A stretch of 64,000 nucleotides of DNA, taken from contig PTFA01000050.1 of the NCBI GenBank assembly GCA_003342895.1, positions 2,615,814 through 2,679,813 on the forward strand, in the 5' to 3' direction. The DNA is from Casuarius casuarius. Taxonomy: Eukaryota > Chordata > Aves > Casuariiformes > Casuariidae. The notes beneath the pieces are model-generated. The model searched no databases and was not told where the DNA came from. It saw only the letters and a list, made by a program, of their open reading frames with translations. A program made the translations under genes and the position numbers. Shown one piece after another: positions 1-11,699 of the stretch. The first letter of the stretch is position 1, and each line of letters begins with the position of its first letter.

Positions 1-900
1 ACTTTCCCCCCACACACACATACTTTAACCCCACTCATTCGGATGGTATCTCTGCAAACTTTGCTTGCATAATTGTATTACACAGCTACAAATTTCCTTC
101 TCTCCAAATTCTCTTTGAATACTTTCCAGATGAAAAACTATACTGGTTCTCTCCAGGAGGCTAAATGTTTTCAAAAGCCAGATGCACTTTCTGTACTTAC
201 TCAAATGGTGGTGGTCTCTCTGCTGTGTCGCTCTGCTGTGTATCTGAGGTTATAAGGTCTTAGAAAAAAGAAAAGGCCATCTCTATAGTATTGAAATACA
301 CAAAACATAAGAAGTCTGGAAGTAATGTCATACATATTTCATCCTTGACTAGAAAGGTTAGGGAGTAAATAAAAGAAAAAAAATTCACATGATAACTTAC
401 TGTTTATAGTAACTATATAACACAGTTGAGGGCACGTTCCTAAGAGCGAACCACGCTTAAACATTTGGAAATGTAGTTATTGTGGCTACAGCCCAGGTAT
501 CTGGTGACAACATTCATGATGGAGCTGTTAGAATTCATAAACACACAAACGCAGCCAACAGCTCGGAGTGCACGAGGGACTCTTGCCAAGGCATAGAAGT
601 TTTCCTTCACTTGCTGGTAAGGTTATAGAGGGAATAAAAACTGTGTGTTTGTACATGAATCATTATGATTTCTAAGAATGTCAAGGGGGGCCACATCACA
701 GCTTTTCTCGCTCAGGCTACTCAGATCACATATCTGCGCCGAGCTAGCCTCTGCAGAAGTCAATGTGCCGGGGACACTCTGAAATCCTACCCAACCCTTT
801 GATACAGCGCAGCTTCCTCGGCAGTGTATCACAGGGATCTAAGGGGTCCCAACTATCCCGAAGAAGCGAAGGCATGTGCTGTACTAGAATGGTCATTTGT
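1..900. other. Unique AT-rich flank, no gene seen
   Basis: I see no exon-like open frame, repeat family or RNA gene here. The only internal repetition is an 11-base word, ctctgctgtgt, present twice with a 2-base gap near 217-240. Short open frames are of chance length and do not read as protein. Confidence 0.6.
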
Positions 901-904
901 CAAG

Positions 905-1090
905 TCAGCAATGTTGATTCAGCCCGCAGGCGCTCGGTCGGGCCGGGCTCCCAAGAGCTGCAGGCGCGAGCCCCCGTGGCAGTCGGCGGCGCTTCCAGGG
1001 TCCCCCGCGTGCACGAGGCAGGCTCGCGGCAACGCTGCCGGCGCCCCGGCAGCCCACGCACCCGCTCGGGCAAGAGACGTTCGTCCCTCA
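905..1090. promoter_or_regulatory. CpG island 1 (short)
   Basis: Counting by eye gives about 24 CpG dinucleotides in roughly 185 bases, against very few in the flanking kilobases. Open frames on both strands run through it (763-1182 and 824-1207 plus, 900-1172 minus), as expected when GC-rich DNA lacks stop codons; they are rich in Arg, Pro, Ala and Ser and resemble no known family. In warm-blooded vertebrates, unmethylated CpG islands usually mark promoters or developmental enhancers. No TATA box or start context decides a direction. It could be an orphan island or an alternative promoter. Confidence 0.6.
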
Positions 1091-1239
1091 CAGAGGACTC
1101 AAACACTTCCCTGCAGATCTGCCTCAGAGCTACCCCGGACACCAGCCACCCCAGGGACTGCTTCCCTGTCACTGCACACTGAGACGGCCCTGAACAAAGC
1201 TGATTAAAGATGAGACTCGGTTCTTAATTAACCACGGTA

Positions 1240-3100
1240 TGCCTGGAGAAGCTCCGCTGGAGCGAATGGAATTACGCTACATGCACTTCAGTGTGAATGA
1301 GATCAGAGTCTGGTTTTAGGAAGTTACTTGATGATTTGCAACGTGGCAAACTAAACGAGGACTAACTGCAGTCTTCAGTAAGAATCAAGCTTCCTAGAAT
1401 GATATTTAGTTCAGGCGGTGACCGTCTGAATCTGTATATTTATCTATACATTATATCTCAAGAATCAACACAGACACATAACAAGGCGACAAAAATCAGC
1501 CAAAAATAAAAATCCATAGGAAAGATAATCATACCCTTTTTTGTCTCAATCATTTTTCGCCATCGTGATTCTATCTTTGATATCTGTTCCTTTGATAAAA
1601 AACATTTTGTAAACTATCTATCTGTTTTAAAATGGAAATGATGAAAGGGTGTTTGTATAAACTTCATTTTGATCTCTACATGAGTCTGCAATCTAATTCC
1701 AAGTGCATCCAAACAACTGAGAATTATATTTTAAAATTACACAAAGAGTTTGAACAGAAATGGCCAGGAAAATTTTCACAATGCATTTTCATCTGAAAAT
1801 GCCAATTCATGAAAAACTAAAAAGCTCAAAGGAACCTGAGCAGAAGAGAGGTTTTGAAATTAAAAGAACATATTTTCAAATGAAAGAGTTCCCTTTTCCC
1901 TTCAGATTTTCAAAAAAGTCGTTTAAGCTGAATTTATAACATTGAAAGTCTTGAAATAAAACTGGAACATCTCAGTAGACTCAGTCCAAGCTTTGAGGAG
2001 ATTTTACATTTGAATAATATTTAGATTGGCTTTTCATCCTAGCTAGAGACAGGAAAAATATTAGATCTTGAAAATTCTCATGAACTGGGATAATTATAGT
2101 GTACCCAGAAATACTACTATTCTAACTGTTCAGAAAATCAATGTCACCTCGCATTACACCACCATCACGGTCTGTGCCTGAAGTGTTTTCCTGACACTTG
2201 AACAATAGTAGGAACATTTTGGTAGAAAGTCCTGAATAGAGCTGAATTAATAATTTATTTTTCCTTTTCCTAACACTCCAGAAAAACTAGAGAAAATTAA
2301 TTAGAAACAGGGTTGTTCAGCATAAGATGAAATTAATTTATTGGGCACTTTTAAAGTTGTTAAACAAAACAGTATGAAATTTCAAAAAAGATGAAAAGAT
2401 ATTTTGAGTTTTTGAAAATTATTATAGATTTTTTACAAAATTAAGTCTGTTTTTAATTAAAAATGTTTTATCTGAAAAAATCTCTGAGCTGTAGCCCTAA
2501 TTTAGAATTCTCATCCCTCTGCTATATATCAAAAGTTTTCTAAAATCATTGCAATATAAGGGGTTTCCACAGATATATTCACTTTAGCAAAGTGTTTTGA
2601 TTTCTTTGGAGTGACATTTTCTTAGGTAACATTTAAAGCTGATACAAGCATCAAATCAATAAGATGAAAGATGAAATCAATAAGATGAAATATTATTAAA
2701 TTTACAGGCTTCATATCAAATGAAATTTCAATTTGAAATATCAGCACTAGCATTTGATTGAATACGCAAGATACTTCATCTGGAGGTTTTCAAATACAGA
2801 ATTTTTAACGTTTTTTCCATTCTGTGGAATTCTTCGTTATCGCAAGCTTTGTGGAAAGCATCACTTATTTCCCATGGGATGTAAAAATGGGTCCGGTTTT
2901 CCCTGTAAAAGGATCTGTACAATACGGTGCTGTTTAACTGCGTGGCCATGCTGGCTTGCCACTGACACTGTTAAATTCTGTGTATATGAACCTGTCAGCA
3001 TTCGTCTCCTCGGGGAAGTCAATAATCAGTTGCTTTCTGAGCCTTTACTTCCATCTGCCATGGAAAGAAATAGGGAAATAGCAAATTTCTTATTTCTTTA
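1240..3100. other. AT-rich unique DNA, no gene seen
   Basis: Single-copy AT-rich sequence with many A and T runs. The 115-codon open frame at 2754-3101 (plus) has no recognisable domain and no splice context, and I treat it as chance. The only structured element is the small tandem duplication at 2650-2691. Confidence 0.6.
2650..2691. repeat. Two-copy tandem duplication, 21-bp unit
   Basis: Two adjacent 21-base units differ at only two positions; both contain the 17-base core aaatcaataagatgaaa, at 2653-2669 and 2674-2690. It looks like a recent replication-slippage duplication. Confidence 0.85.
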
Positions 3101-3219
3101 AAATCCAGTGCCTTGGCCACAGTGGGCACTACCCACTCCAGGCATTACCTCCTCAAGCTTTAATTTGATAGCTACTCTATCTGATTTATGCAACCCTCAG
3201 CTAATGCGACAGCCAGAGC

Positions 3220-3720
3220 TTGGCATTGCTGCCCCAGGGCTGCAGCTCGGGGCCGGCCGGAGCGCTGCCCGCAGCCGCACCGTGCCCGCGCGCCTCGGCC
3301 GTCGCCCCGGGCTGCCAACGACGCCGAGCCCAGGCGCCGCGTGACGCGGGGGGCCGGGGAAACACACCTGCAAAGTCTCCGGATGGACAGACGCTCAACT
3401 TTGTCAACTCTGATCTCCCTGGAAGCCTCTCTGACTTGCTTGCTTTGCTCAGGTGCCATCAGGGACGGTGGCAGGAGCTCACTTTTGGCGAAAGGCTTAT
3501 TTTGGTGGGCGCGCACAGAGCGCGGAGGAAGCGCTGGGTGGTTTCAGCTTCCCTCGCAAAGCACCTCGGGGCTGCTAGCGCATGGGCAACGCGTGGCACG
3601 CGCACCGGAGCCCGCTGCCCCCTCCAGCCGTGCCCCCGTGAGGGCCGTGCAGGCATCACCGTGGCTTCCCCGGGCACTCTCGCTGCTCCCTACCCACGGG
3701 AAGTCTGCCGGGGAAGCCCT
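3220..3720. promoter_or_regulatory. CpG island 2 (strongest in the window)
   Basis: The core at 3241-3360 carries about 23 CpGs in 120 bases, and CpGs stay frequent to about 3720. All open frames in it (3108-3344, 3188-3727 and 3220-3777 plus; 3172-3516, 3201-3407 and 3459-3677 minus) overlap in several frames and are Ala/Arg/Pro/Gly-rich, the usual artefact of GC-rich DNA. Just upstream (about 3145-3235) is a moderate-GC stretch with TTAATTTGATAGC-type words that could be a conserved enhancer. A promoter is the simplest reading, but no exon or direction is visible. Confidence 0.7.
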
Positions 3721-3919
3721 CATTTGACACTAGAAAGATACTCACGCCATCTGCTTAAGGCTGGTTGCAGCATATAGTCTAGCTGCAAGTCACAGCGGCA
3801 ACGGTTAGGAGGGGAAGAAGGGACCAGTGAGGACAGAGAGGGAGGGGAAGAAAAGCAATTCAAAACACCTAAAATAAAGATCCAAAGCAGCACGAAGCAG
3901 TTGGTACGACTCCCCATCC

Positions 3920-6900
3920 CCTTTCCTTTTCAGCCCCTGCAGTGTTCATACTGGTGTGCTAGATATTTTCAAAAACAGATGCTGCACTGAAAAGCTGACA
4001 TTACATTAGCAGAATTTGCTTTAGAGTAAGTGTTAGACAGTTGCATTAGTCTGGGCCAAGAGTACACACATCAGTTTTCTTTGCACCATTACTTATATCA
4101 AACTCTTTAAATCTTTTAATAATATTTTTGCCATGCCATTTAATTGTATTTGTATTATTTTAACCACAGTTATAATAGCCATACCCTAAATAATACATAC
4201 TCTGCTGTGCGAAGCAACAGACGAGGTGTCAAATCAACATTTAAGCAGTTTAGAAATTGAAGCCTATTTAAGAAACACATGGTCTTCAGAGTGTCATTGA
4301 GGTACTGCTCTCACCTCACACTACTTCAGCATCATGGCTGGGCTAAATGGTCTAGCCAGTTCAGCAGAAATCTTTAACCTTAAATGTGAAAAAGCCCTAT
4401 AAACAGTAAACAATTCATTGGCTAAAGCTGCGTGTGCCCCGGCTCTGCTGCGGCCAGACCATGGCTGCCCTCACCCCACCGCGGCTGGACAGTCCTCCCT
4501 CTGGCACGCAAGCAGCAAAGCAGTCGTGGCAAACAGCTTTACCTGCAGGCCTAGAGCTGAGGCTGTGATACATTAACGGTTGCCATAGAAAATATGAAAC
4601 CGATGATTTGCCATGAAATGAGAGGGCTGATTCTCCCCCGCGGTACACGTTTCTGGCAGTGTAAAGAAGCTGCCTCTTGCCTTTGCTCTCTGATCATACA
4701 GTCCCGCCAGGGCCTCTCCTGCCTCGCCTCCCTCTTCATCCTCTTTTTCACAGCCATGTCTGAGATAGGGTACATGATCATGGAAAAAAAGACAGGAATA
4801 GATTTATACCCTGGCTGTTTTTGCCATACTATCAGGTTCAAAAAATAGTATGACAGCACAAACAAGGAAGAACCACACCTAATACTTCAATTAACAAATC
4901 ACTTTTAGCACTTACTATTCAAAAACTACTGCTGGCAGGTAAAGTTTCCTTCAGAAAAACTCTATAAAATCTACTCACAATGACTCACAAATGACTAAGC
5001 CAGCAAGGTTTTATAAAAATTACTCAGATAATCCACTAAGTCTCGAGGATGTAATGGTCACTTCTTGGAACTGTTCAGTAGCCTTCTGTAACAGGAATAC
5101 AGGTTTCTATTAAATTCCTCCTCACACTTTTCCATGGGGTTTGGAATATTGTAACGGAGTCAAAATTGTTGCCAACCATGTTAAGTGTACCACTGCACCA
5201 CGACATTCCTAATTCGGTAGTATTTTTGATGAACGTGTTTGTCAGTATCTGACATTTGTTCCCGTGCATGCAGTGCCACTGAGCAATCTGATACAAGTCC
5301 AACCGAAAGGTGCCGTGCAAATCCGTAAGGAGCTCAAGATGACAAAACAGACACAAGGAAAAAATAGGTGCTATACACAGCTTTTAAAAATTGGCTTTCT
5401 TGCGTATTTTAAAAATATTGTCCAAATAACCCTATTCTAATCTCCCCCCTTACCTCCAAATTGCATGCTAACCAGAGAATCCTCATCACCTGCAGTTTTT
5501 ATGAGGATTTTGTAAGTGGAGAGAACATAGCAAAAAAAAGTTGTGTCCTGCCTTATTACGAGAAATGAATTCTCCCTCCTTACAGACTCCCTTTCATTTA
5601 GGCATACACTTAGAGGGTATTGGGGACAAGTAATAATAAATAGTCAGACATCAGAAAATGGTTTGCTTTTAAGCGCTTGCACAGGGCAGAGGTAGAGAAA
5701 ACAGAAGTTTAGTTAAATTCTACCATCGGCCATATGGATGCAAAACTGAAGTAGGTCAAGTGAAGCCAGCAGAGATCTCCAGATACACCCATGTCTGACA
5801 AGAGCACTTGGCTCAGCTGCTCATGGAGCTCAGCAGTGGCTATCATCCTTATTCAGTCACACCAGCGCAGCAAGCAGGACCTCGGCGAGAAGCGGATAAC
5901 TCCTTAGTGGCACATCTGTTAGGTATAGATGGCATTCATTTGAATAGCTTTGCCAACGGATGACATGCCAAGTCCTTTATACTAAAAGGCTTGTGCTTGA
6001 TGTTAATCATTCACTCTCTGCCAGTTAACATGTTTATCCTTCTAGGAAATACTTTGATCTACACTGGCACTTGAAATATAGCAACCAATGTTACTAGACT
6101 GGAAATGAACAAACAAGATCTTGTGCGAATTGCCAAATGGCACAGCAAAATGCAGGACGCACGTTACAAAGCGTTGCTTAGCAACTGGAAAAGGCCATGC
6201 ACTCCATTTTACTATTTTGGTTTGAAATAGAAAATAAATGGCCTTATAGTTATTTGAAATACATGGAGAGCTAGAACATAATACCGCTCTGGAGAAATCT
6301 ATTTGTAAGGAGTGTCTGTCACGGGAGACACAGAGAGCTCTGAACTCAAGATTCAATAAGTAAGTGAAGGAGAAGCTGCCTTTCAGATATATTGCCTTAA
6401 AATGTAAATGTAGCAGTAGTTTAAGGTCATTGCATGTATTCTGCTATTCAATCAGGATTTAAAACAATTGTTTATTTTTACCTTTCATCTTTAAATGCTG
6501 AGGTTTTTTGTAAAGACGATGATTAACTCATCGCCTGTTTGCATGCATGGAAATGGAAGTGTAGAGCAGCTAGTAATTTACCCAAGCAAGTTGCCAAACT
6601 GTGCATAGATCACAGGCATCCTCAATCTAAGCAACCATAAAAAGCTTCTGTCCAACATGCCCTCCTTCCTCCTTCCTACACAGCTGCCCCCGTGCTTGGC
6701 AGCTGGTCTTTATCATGCAGATAAAAATAATTGCTTAACAATACTGTGCATTTGTATAGGAAAAATACAGGTCTCTGCAAACAGCAGTTAAGTCCCCCAT
6801 ATCTCAAAGCAGTTACTGTCATTATTTTCCAAAATGAGAAACTGAGACAGAGATTAAAATACGGAAAAATCTACCGAGATCTGAGACTAGGACTAGGACA
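3920..6900. other. Unique DNA, no gene seen
   Basis: AT-rich single-copy sequence. Open frames of 77-104 codons on the minus strand (4415-4648, 4551-4865, 5075-5356, 6042-6356) have no known domain and no shared exon structure. A weak bulged inverted repeat lies at 4814-4857. I see no repeat family. Confidence 0.55.
4814..4857. repeat. Bulged inverted repeat
   Basis: gctgt (4814-4818) plus catacta (4825-4831) pair with tagtatg (4846-4852) plus acagc (4853-4857). This gives 12 paired bases with a 6-base bulge on the 5' side and a 14-base loop. It could be chance in AT-rich DNA. Confidence 0.45.
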
Positions 6901-6989
6901 TGTGGCATTTGCCTGAGCAGCACATCCTTCTCCTCTTCCGCCACGGTGCACTCCTATTTCAAAAGCGTTTAAACCAGGTACGACTACTC

Positions 6990-7265
6990 CCCAGCCGCTC
7001 GGAAATGTCACTCGAGCAATAAAGCTCATCTGCAAATACCACTTCGATTTTTGGCTCTCGCGCCGTGCTGAGGGCAGCTGTGAAGCTTACACGCGAGTGC
7101 CCCGATCCGGGGGAGGCACTGGCTGAAGCGCGGGAGCCGTGGGAGCGCGGCGCAGGGCCGTGCCGCTCCGAGACCTCCGCAGCCGCCCGGCGCAGCCGGT
7201 GAGCGGAGCTGTCGGGAGACGTCAGGCCCCTAACCTACGCAACGTCGCGTGAGCCTCGGCCAGCA
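6990..7265. promoter_or_regulatory. CpG island 3
   Basis: About 26 CpGs lie between 7081 and 7260, with GC-rich DNA continuing at lower density to about 7500. The frames through it (7230-7502 and 7382-7639 minus; 7249-7464 plus) have no recognisable protein features. It sits just upstream of the motif-dense block at 7560-7980 and island 4 at 7985-8110, so the three together look like one compound regulatory region or a promoter with a 5' untranslated exon. Direction is not resolved. Confidence 0.6.
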
Positions 7266-7559
7266 GCCCTCCGCACAGCCCCACGTGTGTCGGCTGAACA
7301 CGGGGCTGCCCGTAATTGCGTTGTTTGCCTGGAAGGGACCTGAGATCCGGATCAAGTTCAACAGGATCGATGTCACCCTCGTTAGCGCTGTTTTCCAGCA
7401 CACCCCTCCAGTGAGCAGAGAGCCCTCTGGATCCACGAGCAGACTTTCAGGGCCAGATAACTGACTGCTTCGGTTCCTTTCAAGTTGTACCGCGGTAGAC
7501 ACGCGCAGTATCCTGGATACTGGACAGATTTAAAAGTGGGAAGAAAAGGTTCCAGCACA

Positions 7560-7980
7560 CTGGCTTTAAAAGAGAGAACAAAGTGAGTGAGGATCAGAGG
7601 GAGGACGGCGATCGCTGTGACACTAAGACAATTAATCACTGCCAGATGTTAAGGGTCAGGCAGCACTGCATGCTGGGAAGAGCAGCAGGGGCTCTTGGAC
7701 GGGGAATAGAGGGAAAAAATAACCTGTCATGTCAGGGAGCTAGTCAGGGGTTTAGGGTTCCTGTCGCTTAACTATTAGTGCGCTCTTAATAATAAAATGA
7801 CAATGCATTGCCGGAGGAGGGGAGGAAGATAGGGGAGCTGGCAGAAAAGAGGGAGTGACAGCTTAATAATCCCTGCCTGTCAAAGCACTAAAAATACCAT
7901 CCCAAATTCAATGTTCTTACTTTTGTGACGAACACGCCGGGGTTCCTGTTTGATTAATAGCGCACTTGTTGACTGACAAG
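7560..7980. promoter_or_regulatory. Candidate conserved non-coding regulatory block
   Basis: The stretch is balanced in composition, free of simple repeats, and rich in homeodomain- and partner-type words. These include ttaattaat-like sites near 7630 and 7870, tgacag and ctgtcaa (MEIS/TGIF-type) near 7857-7882, a MEF2-like ctaaaaata at about 7889-7897, and a tgattaatag word near 7952-7961. It lies between two CpG islands. These words are what I see; the role as an enhancer or promoter-proximal module of a developmental gene is inference, because conservation cannot be tested from one sequence. No coding frame spans it. Confidence 0.4.
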
Positions 7981-7984
7981 GACA

Positions 7985-8110
7985 AATGCGCGCGGGGTCT
8001 GGACGGAGCTGCTGCGCATGCATAACTCGCGCTGCGCCGCGGCCGGGGCCCAGGCCCGGGCCCAGCTGGCCGGGGGCTCGCTGAGGAGCGCTTCGGCAGC
8101 CCAGGCCTCA
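7985..8110. promoter_or_regulatory. CpG island 4 (short)
   Basis: About 16 CpGs in 125 bases, including nested ggcccgggccc-type palindromes at about 8041-8075. An ATG near 8018 opens a short Ala/Gly-rich frame that runs past the island, but I find no supporting splice site and do not call a gene. It directly follows the motif-dense block at 7560-7980. Confidence 0.55.
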
Positions 8111-8119
8111 GGCTCGAAA

Positions 8120-11100
8120 GGAAAGCTCGTCAGTCCTGAGCCTAAAGTTGGACAGAGAAGCTTGGTTGGTTGGTGGGTTGGTTTGGAGTATTAAAAAGAA
8201 ATCAGTACCCTTCGGAAACCGCAGACTTCCGTTACGGGAGCCATGCTGGTGTCTCTGTTTGCTCCAGTTCCAGTCCTGCCACATTACAGCAAAACCAGGT
8301 GGCTCTGCCTTGAATAATGTAAGCAAACTCGCATTCGTGGTGTCCCTCTCTTTCCCCATTAACTGTAACACTAATGACAGCAACATACACTCACCCAAAG
8401 ACATGGGACTTCTTGCTTTGGACTTTAGAAACTGTTTTCAAAGGGAAGAGCTCATGATGTCCTGTAAACGGTCACGTAGTTGCAAAGATGTCTTGCATTT
8501 CTTTGGGAAATGATTTTAGTTTCTTTAAGGTATTATCACTTTAAAATGAAGCCTTTCCACAAAAAAAACAGGCTTTTTACCCAAGCAGTAACATTTCCCA
8601 CTGAAACTGACCCCTTTTTTTGCTCTTAAAGAAATGTTTAAGTGCTCAAATATCTGTCACTCTTGTAACTATTTCACACCCCTGGGGCCCACACAATAGC
8701 TTAACGGGAGGAACAAACCATTAGGGCACTCACAGATGCACTGGGTGATGCGAGATACCCAAAGATGGGTATCTCGCATAAGCCCTACCTTCACAATTTA
8801 GCTCAATCCCCTGCAAGTACAGTGTGCACGAATTCAGTCATACCGGTCAGAACGGACTTCTGAACACTTTATCCACCTGATGTGAACACGCAAGAACTTG
8901 AAGTCGTGTGTAAAACGTTAGCTCTTTTGCGATTTATTCTGCCAAAACTGAATAGTTCTTTGAATCACCATCCAGGGGATAAAAACAGCTATGCTATTTT
9001 AAACATTTCATCAAGATACTATCAGAGTGGAATGATAGCAAAACGGAACATATCGTTAGATTAAAAGTTATTAAACAATTTCCCCAAACAGTCCGCATTT
9101 ATTCTGCAAGATCTGCTCTTTCCATTCAATTGGTTGGATCTTACAATCTAGGAGATGACTTTTGATGCTCTAAGTTGCAATCCTGAGGAGTGCTGCTGAG
9201 CACACTCAGCCTCCCCTAACAGCCACAAAAGCTGAGATTTCTTGGCACTTTTGAGGAGTGCTTTGTTTTGCAGGATCAGGCTCTCAAGCCCTAAGCAAAT
9301 AAACGTTAGTTTGCTGGATTGTTCTGAATATTTTTTCAGATTCGTATTTTTTGCAATTGATAATAATTTAAATACATTATATTACATTCTATAAACACAC
9401 AGAAAATCTGTTTTCTCTGCCCTCTTCTGTCTCAGATAATATTAAATACTAGATAGGTAGTCCTCAAAATGTGAGTAACCAGCCAACAGCATTACATCCT
9501 CTTCAGTCACTGTAAGAAAGATATTGCTTGTTCGTTTCCTTGACTCACTAATTAGAGTCTCAAATTGTTCTTGCAAATTTCCATAGGTTAGACAAATCTC
9601 TATAGAAAATCTCTACTTTGCAGTCAAGTTCCAGACTGTGTAAGGAACAGGGATGAGCAGCAGCAATTTTTGCAATTTGTTGAAATGAACACGGAGACTG
9701 GAAGTCAAGACTCGTCAGTCCTCTCCCTAGCAATGCCACTAAGTGACTTCAGGAACGGTTTGGTCTGTGCTGCAGTTGGCTCCTTTGTAAAATAGGAATA
9801 AGTCTTCCCCAGTGTTGCTGACCACAGATTTTCCTGTACTAATGAACACCACAGTACTGGGTAGAATTATTATGGACAATTTCAGGAGAAAGGCAAGTCA
9901 ACAGAGAACTTGCATGTAACCAGCCAGTCACATCACAACATCAGCAAGCAAATCTTAAAAAGCTTTAAAAAGGTGCCTAGGTAGAACCCTATGGCATGTC
10001 CACCTATACAGCAATATACCTATCTAAACTCCACTGAAGTTAATGTAATAAATCTTTCAGGTGATGTGACACATTAAAAGTCCACTTACCAACACTGCTT
10101 CACAGCATGAATGTCTTTTCTATACTTATGTTAATGTATCACAGCAGACATGGGGTGCACCTGCCCCACTTTCTCTCTGCAATTTCCATAGCACAGAAAC
10201 AGGTCTTGGAACTTGCTTTCTAAGCTCTGTCCCACAGTTTAGTTTGCTCCTACCTTTTCTCATTGCAGCTCACTGATGTCAGAAATGTAATAGATTGTTG
10301 CTGCTGCTTTGTATTGCTTCTGTTTCCAGGTGTCACCATGCTCTGAGGGTGCTTTAAGGTGCACTGAGCTTTGACATACTTTGATTCATGAAGAAGCTGC
10401 TTGAAGTACTGATGCCTGAATAAAATAAGAAGCAGAACTGGTTAGATGAACAGAAGGCACCTTCTTGCATCTCCAACACATAGTTTTTCCCCGTGGGGCT
10501 GTTTGATGAAGTTACTTTCAAAAGCTAACAAATGTAAAAATAAAATAAATGCTGTAGGTAAGCCAGACGTCTTTTGGGTGTCTCATTCATGCCAGGAATT
10601 TCCAGCATATAATGAATGTGAGAATAACTGAAGGCCACTAGGGCACATAATACATCACATTGCTATGGTCCTATGCAACCCAGTTGTGACGTTCCATCTA
10701 CTTGAACTGTATTAGCCATTTCATCATTTTATAACATCTGGCAAAAGACCAAAATATTTTTATCTGTGTGTTCTTACAGATATAGCAAATTGAACTAGAC
10801 TAACTGTAAAAAGTGTGCATTATAGAGATGCATGCAATTGTGTGCATAATTACACACTGGGAATACCACTAGGGCATTTGCATACATAAAGCTTTTTTTG
10901 CTGCACAGAGCTTTCACACATACTTGAGTGCGTTTCATACTTCAGATTGTTCCCCTAAATGGCATACCGCCACATGTAGCTAAACAATCTGCTGGATCAG
11001 TCATACAATTGCATTTTTACACGTTTTTTACACAAGTGCCTACCAAAAATATCAGAGCCTGCATGTAGCTTTATCCTTTAGAAGTCCTATTCCTCTCCAC

Positions 11101-11640
11101 AGACTTCAGCCCCAGTTGGCACAATGCAGGCTTAGTGCATGTGAAAAGTGTTGGCAAAAAGAAAGCGCAAAATATACTTAAGCTAGCAAACAAACAAAAC
11201 CAGATTGGCGGACATCCAGTTTGAACTGTAATTAAATAAACCTCTATTACTTTTATTCATTTGGACAATGCAAATAATTAATGAAAAGCAGAAGCAAAAA
11301 GCTACCAGAATTTTTACCTAAGGTAAAGCTTATCTTTAGAGACTTATTAACAATCGGATGCTAACGTACAAGTCACGATTTTAATTTGTGATGATGGTTA
11401 AGTGAATATGTACTCATTTTAAGGATTTACCTCTCATTGCTAAAGTAAAACTGACTGGTAATATAACATAATGCATATTAAAAATAAGCCTTTTTTCTAA
11501 CAGTAGGAAAGGTTCTTAAATTGCTGTTAACAAAACACTCATCTCTTTCAAATGCTTTAAAGGGCATTTTTTAAACAGGTCCTGAATTATACAAATAAAC
11601 AGATGTTATTTTACCTGCAGTAGTATTAATTGTCAACTCT
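8120..11640. other. Unique AT-rich DNA, no gene seen
   Basis: No exon-like frame or known repeat. The two overlapping frames at 8108-8404 (minus) and 8148-8513 (plus) follow the CpG island and show no family features. The one structured element is the perfect hairpin at 8748-8779. Scattered TTTGCAT and TAAT words (for example around 10830-10890) are too isolated to call. Confidence 0.55.
8748..8779. repeat. Perfect hairpin, 14-bp stem, 4-base loop
   Basis: atgcgagataccc (8748-8760) is followed by a 6-base spacer and then its exact reverse complement (8767-8779). The first and last spacer bases also pair, giving a 14-bp stem around the loop aaga. It stands alone in unique DNA and has two CpGs per arm, so it is not low-complexity. 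It is too short for a canonical pre-microRNA, and no T-run follows it. A template-switch replication event is the likeliest origin. Confidence 0.9.
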
Positions 11641-11660
11641 GTTTACAGGCTATATTCTCA

Positions 11661-11688
11661 AAACAACATAATTATCATTATGTTGTTT
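11661..11688. repeat. Perfect hairpin, 12-bp stem, 4-base loop
   Basis: aaacaacataat (11661-11672) and attatgttgttt (11677-11688) are exact reverse complements separated by tatc. The flanking bases do not pair. There is no sign of a transposon end or terminator. Confidence 0.9.
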
Positions 11689-11699
11689 ACTCAGCTAGT

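Noticed and set aside
763..1207. Plus frames of 139 and 127 codons
   Set aside because: They overlap a minus frame in the first CpG island; Arg/Ser/Pro-rich with no family resemblance.
3188..3777. Plus frames of 179 and 185 codons
   Set aside because: They overlap each other and minus-strand frames inside a CpG island. Composition explains the lack of stops, and no domain is visible.
5990..6012. Similarity to miR-218 (ttgtgcttgat)
   Set aside because: Match stops after 11 bases and no precursor hairpin is seen.
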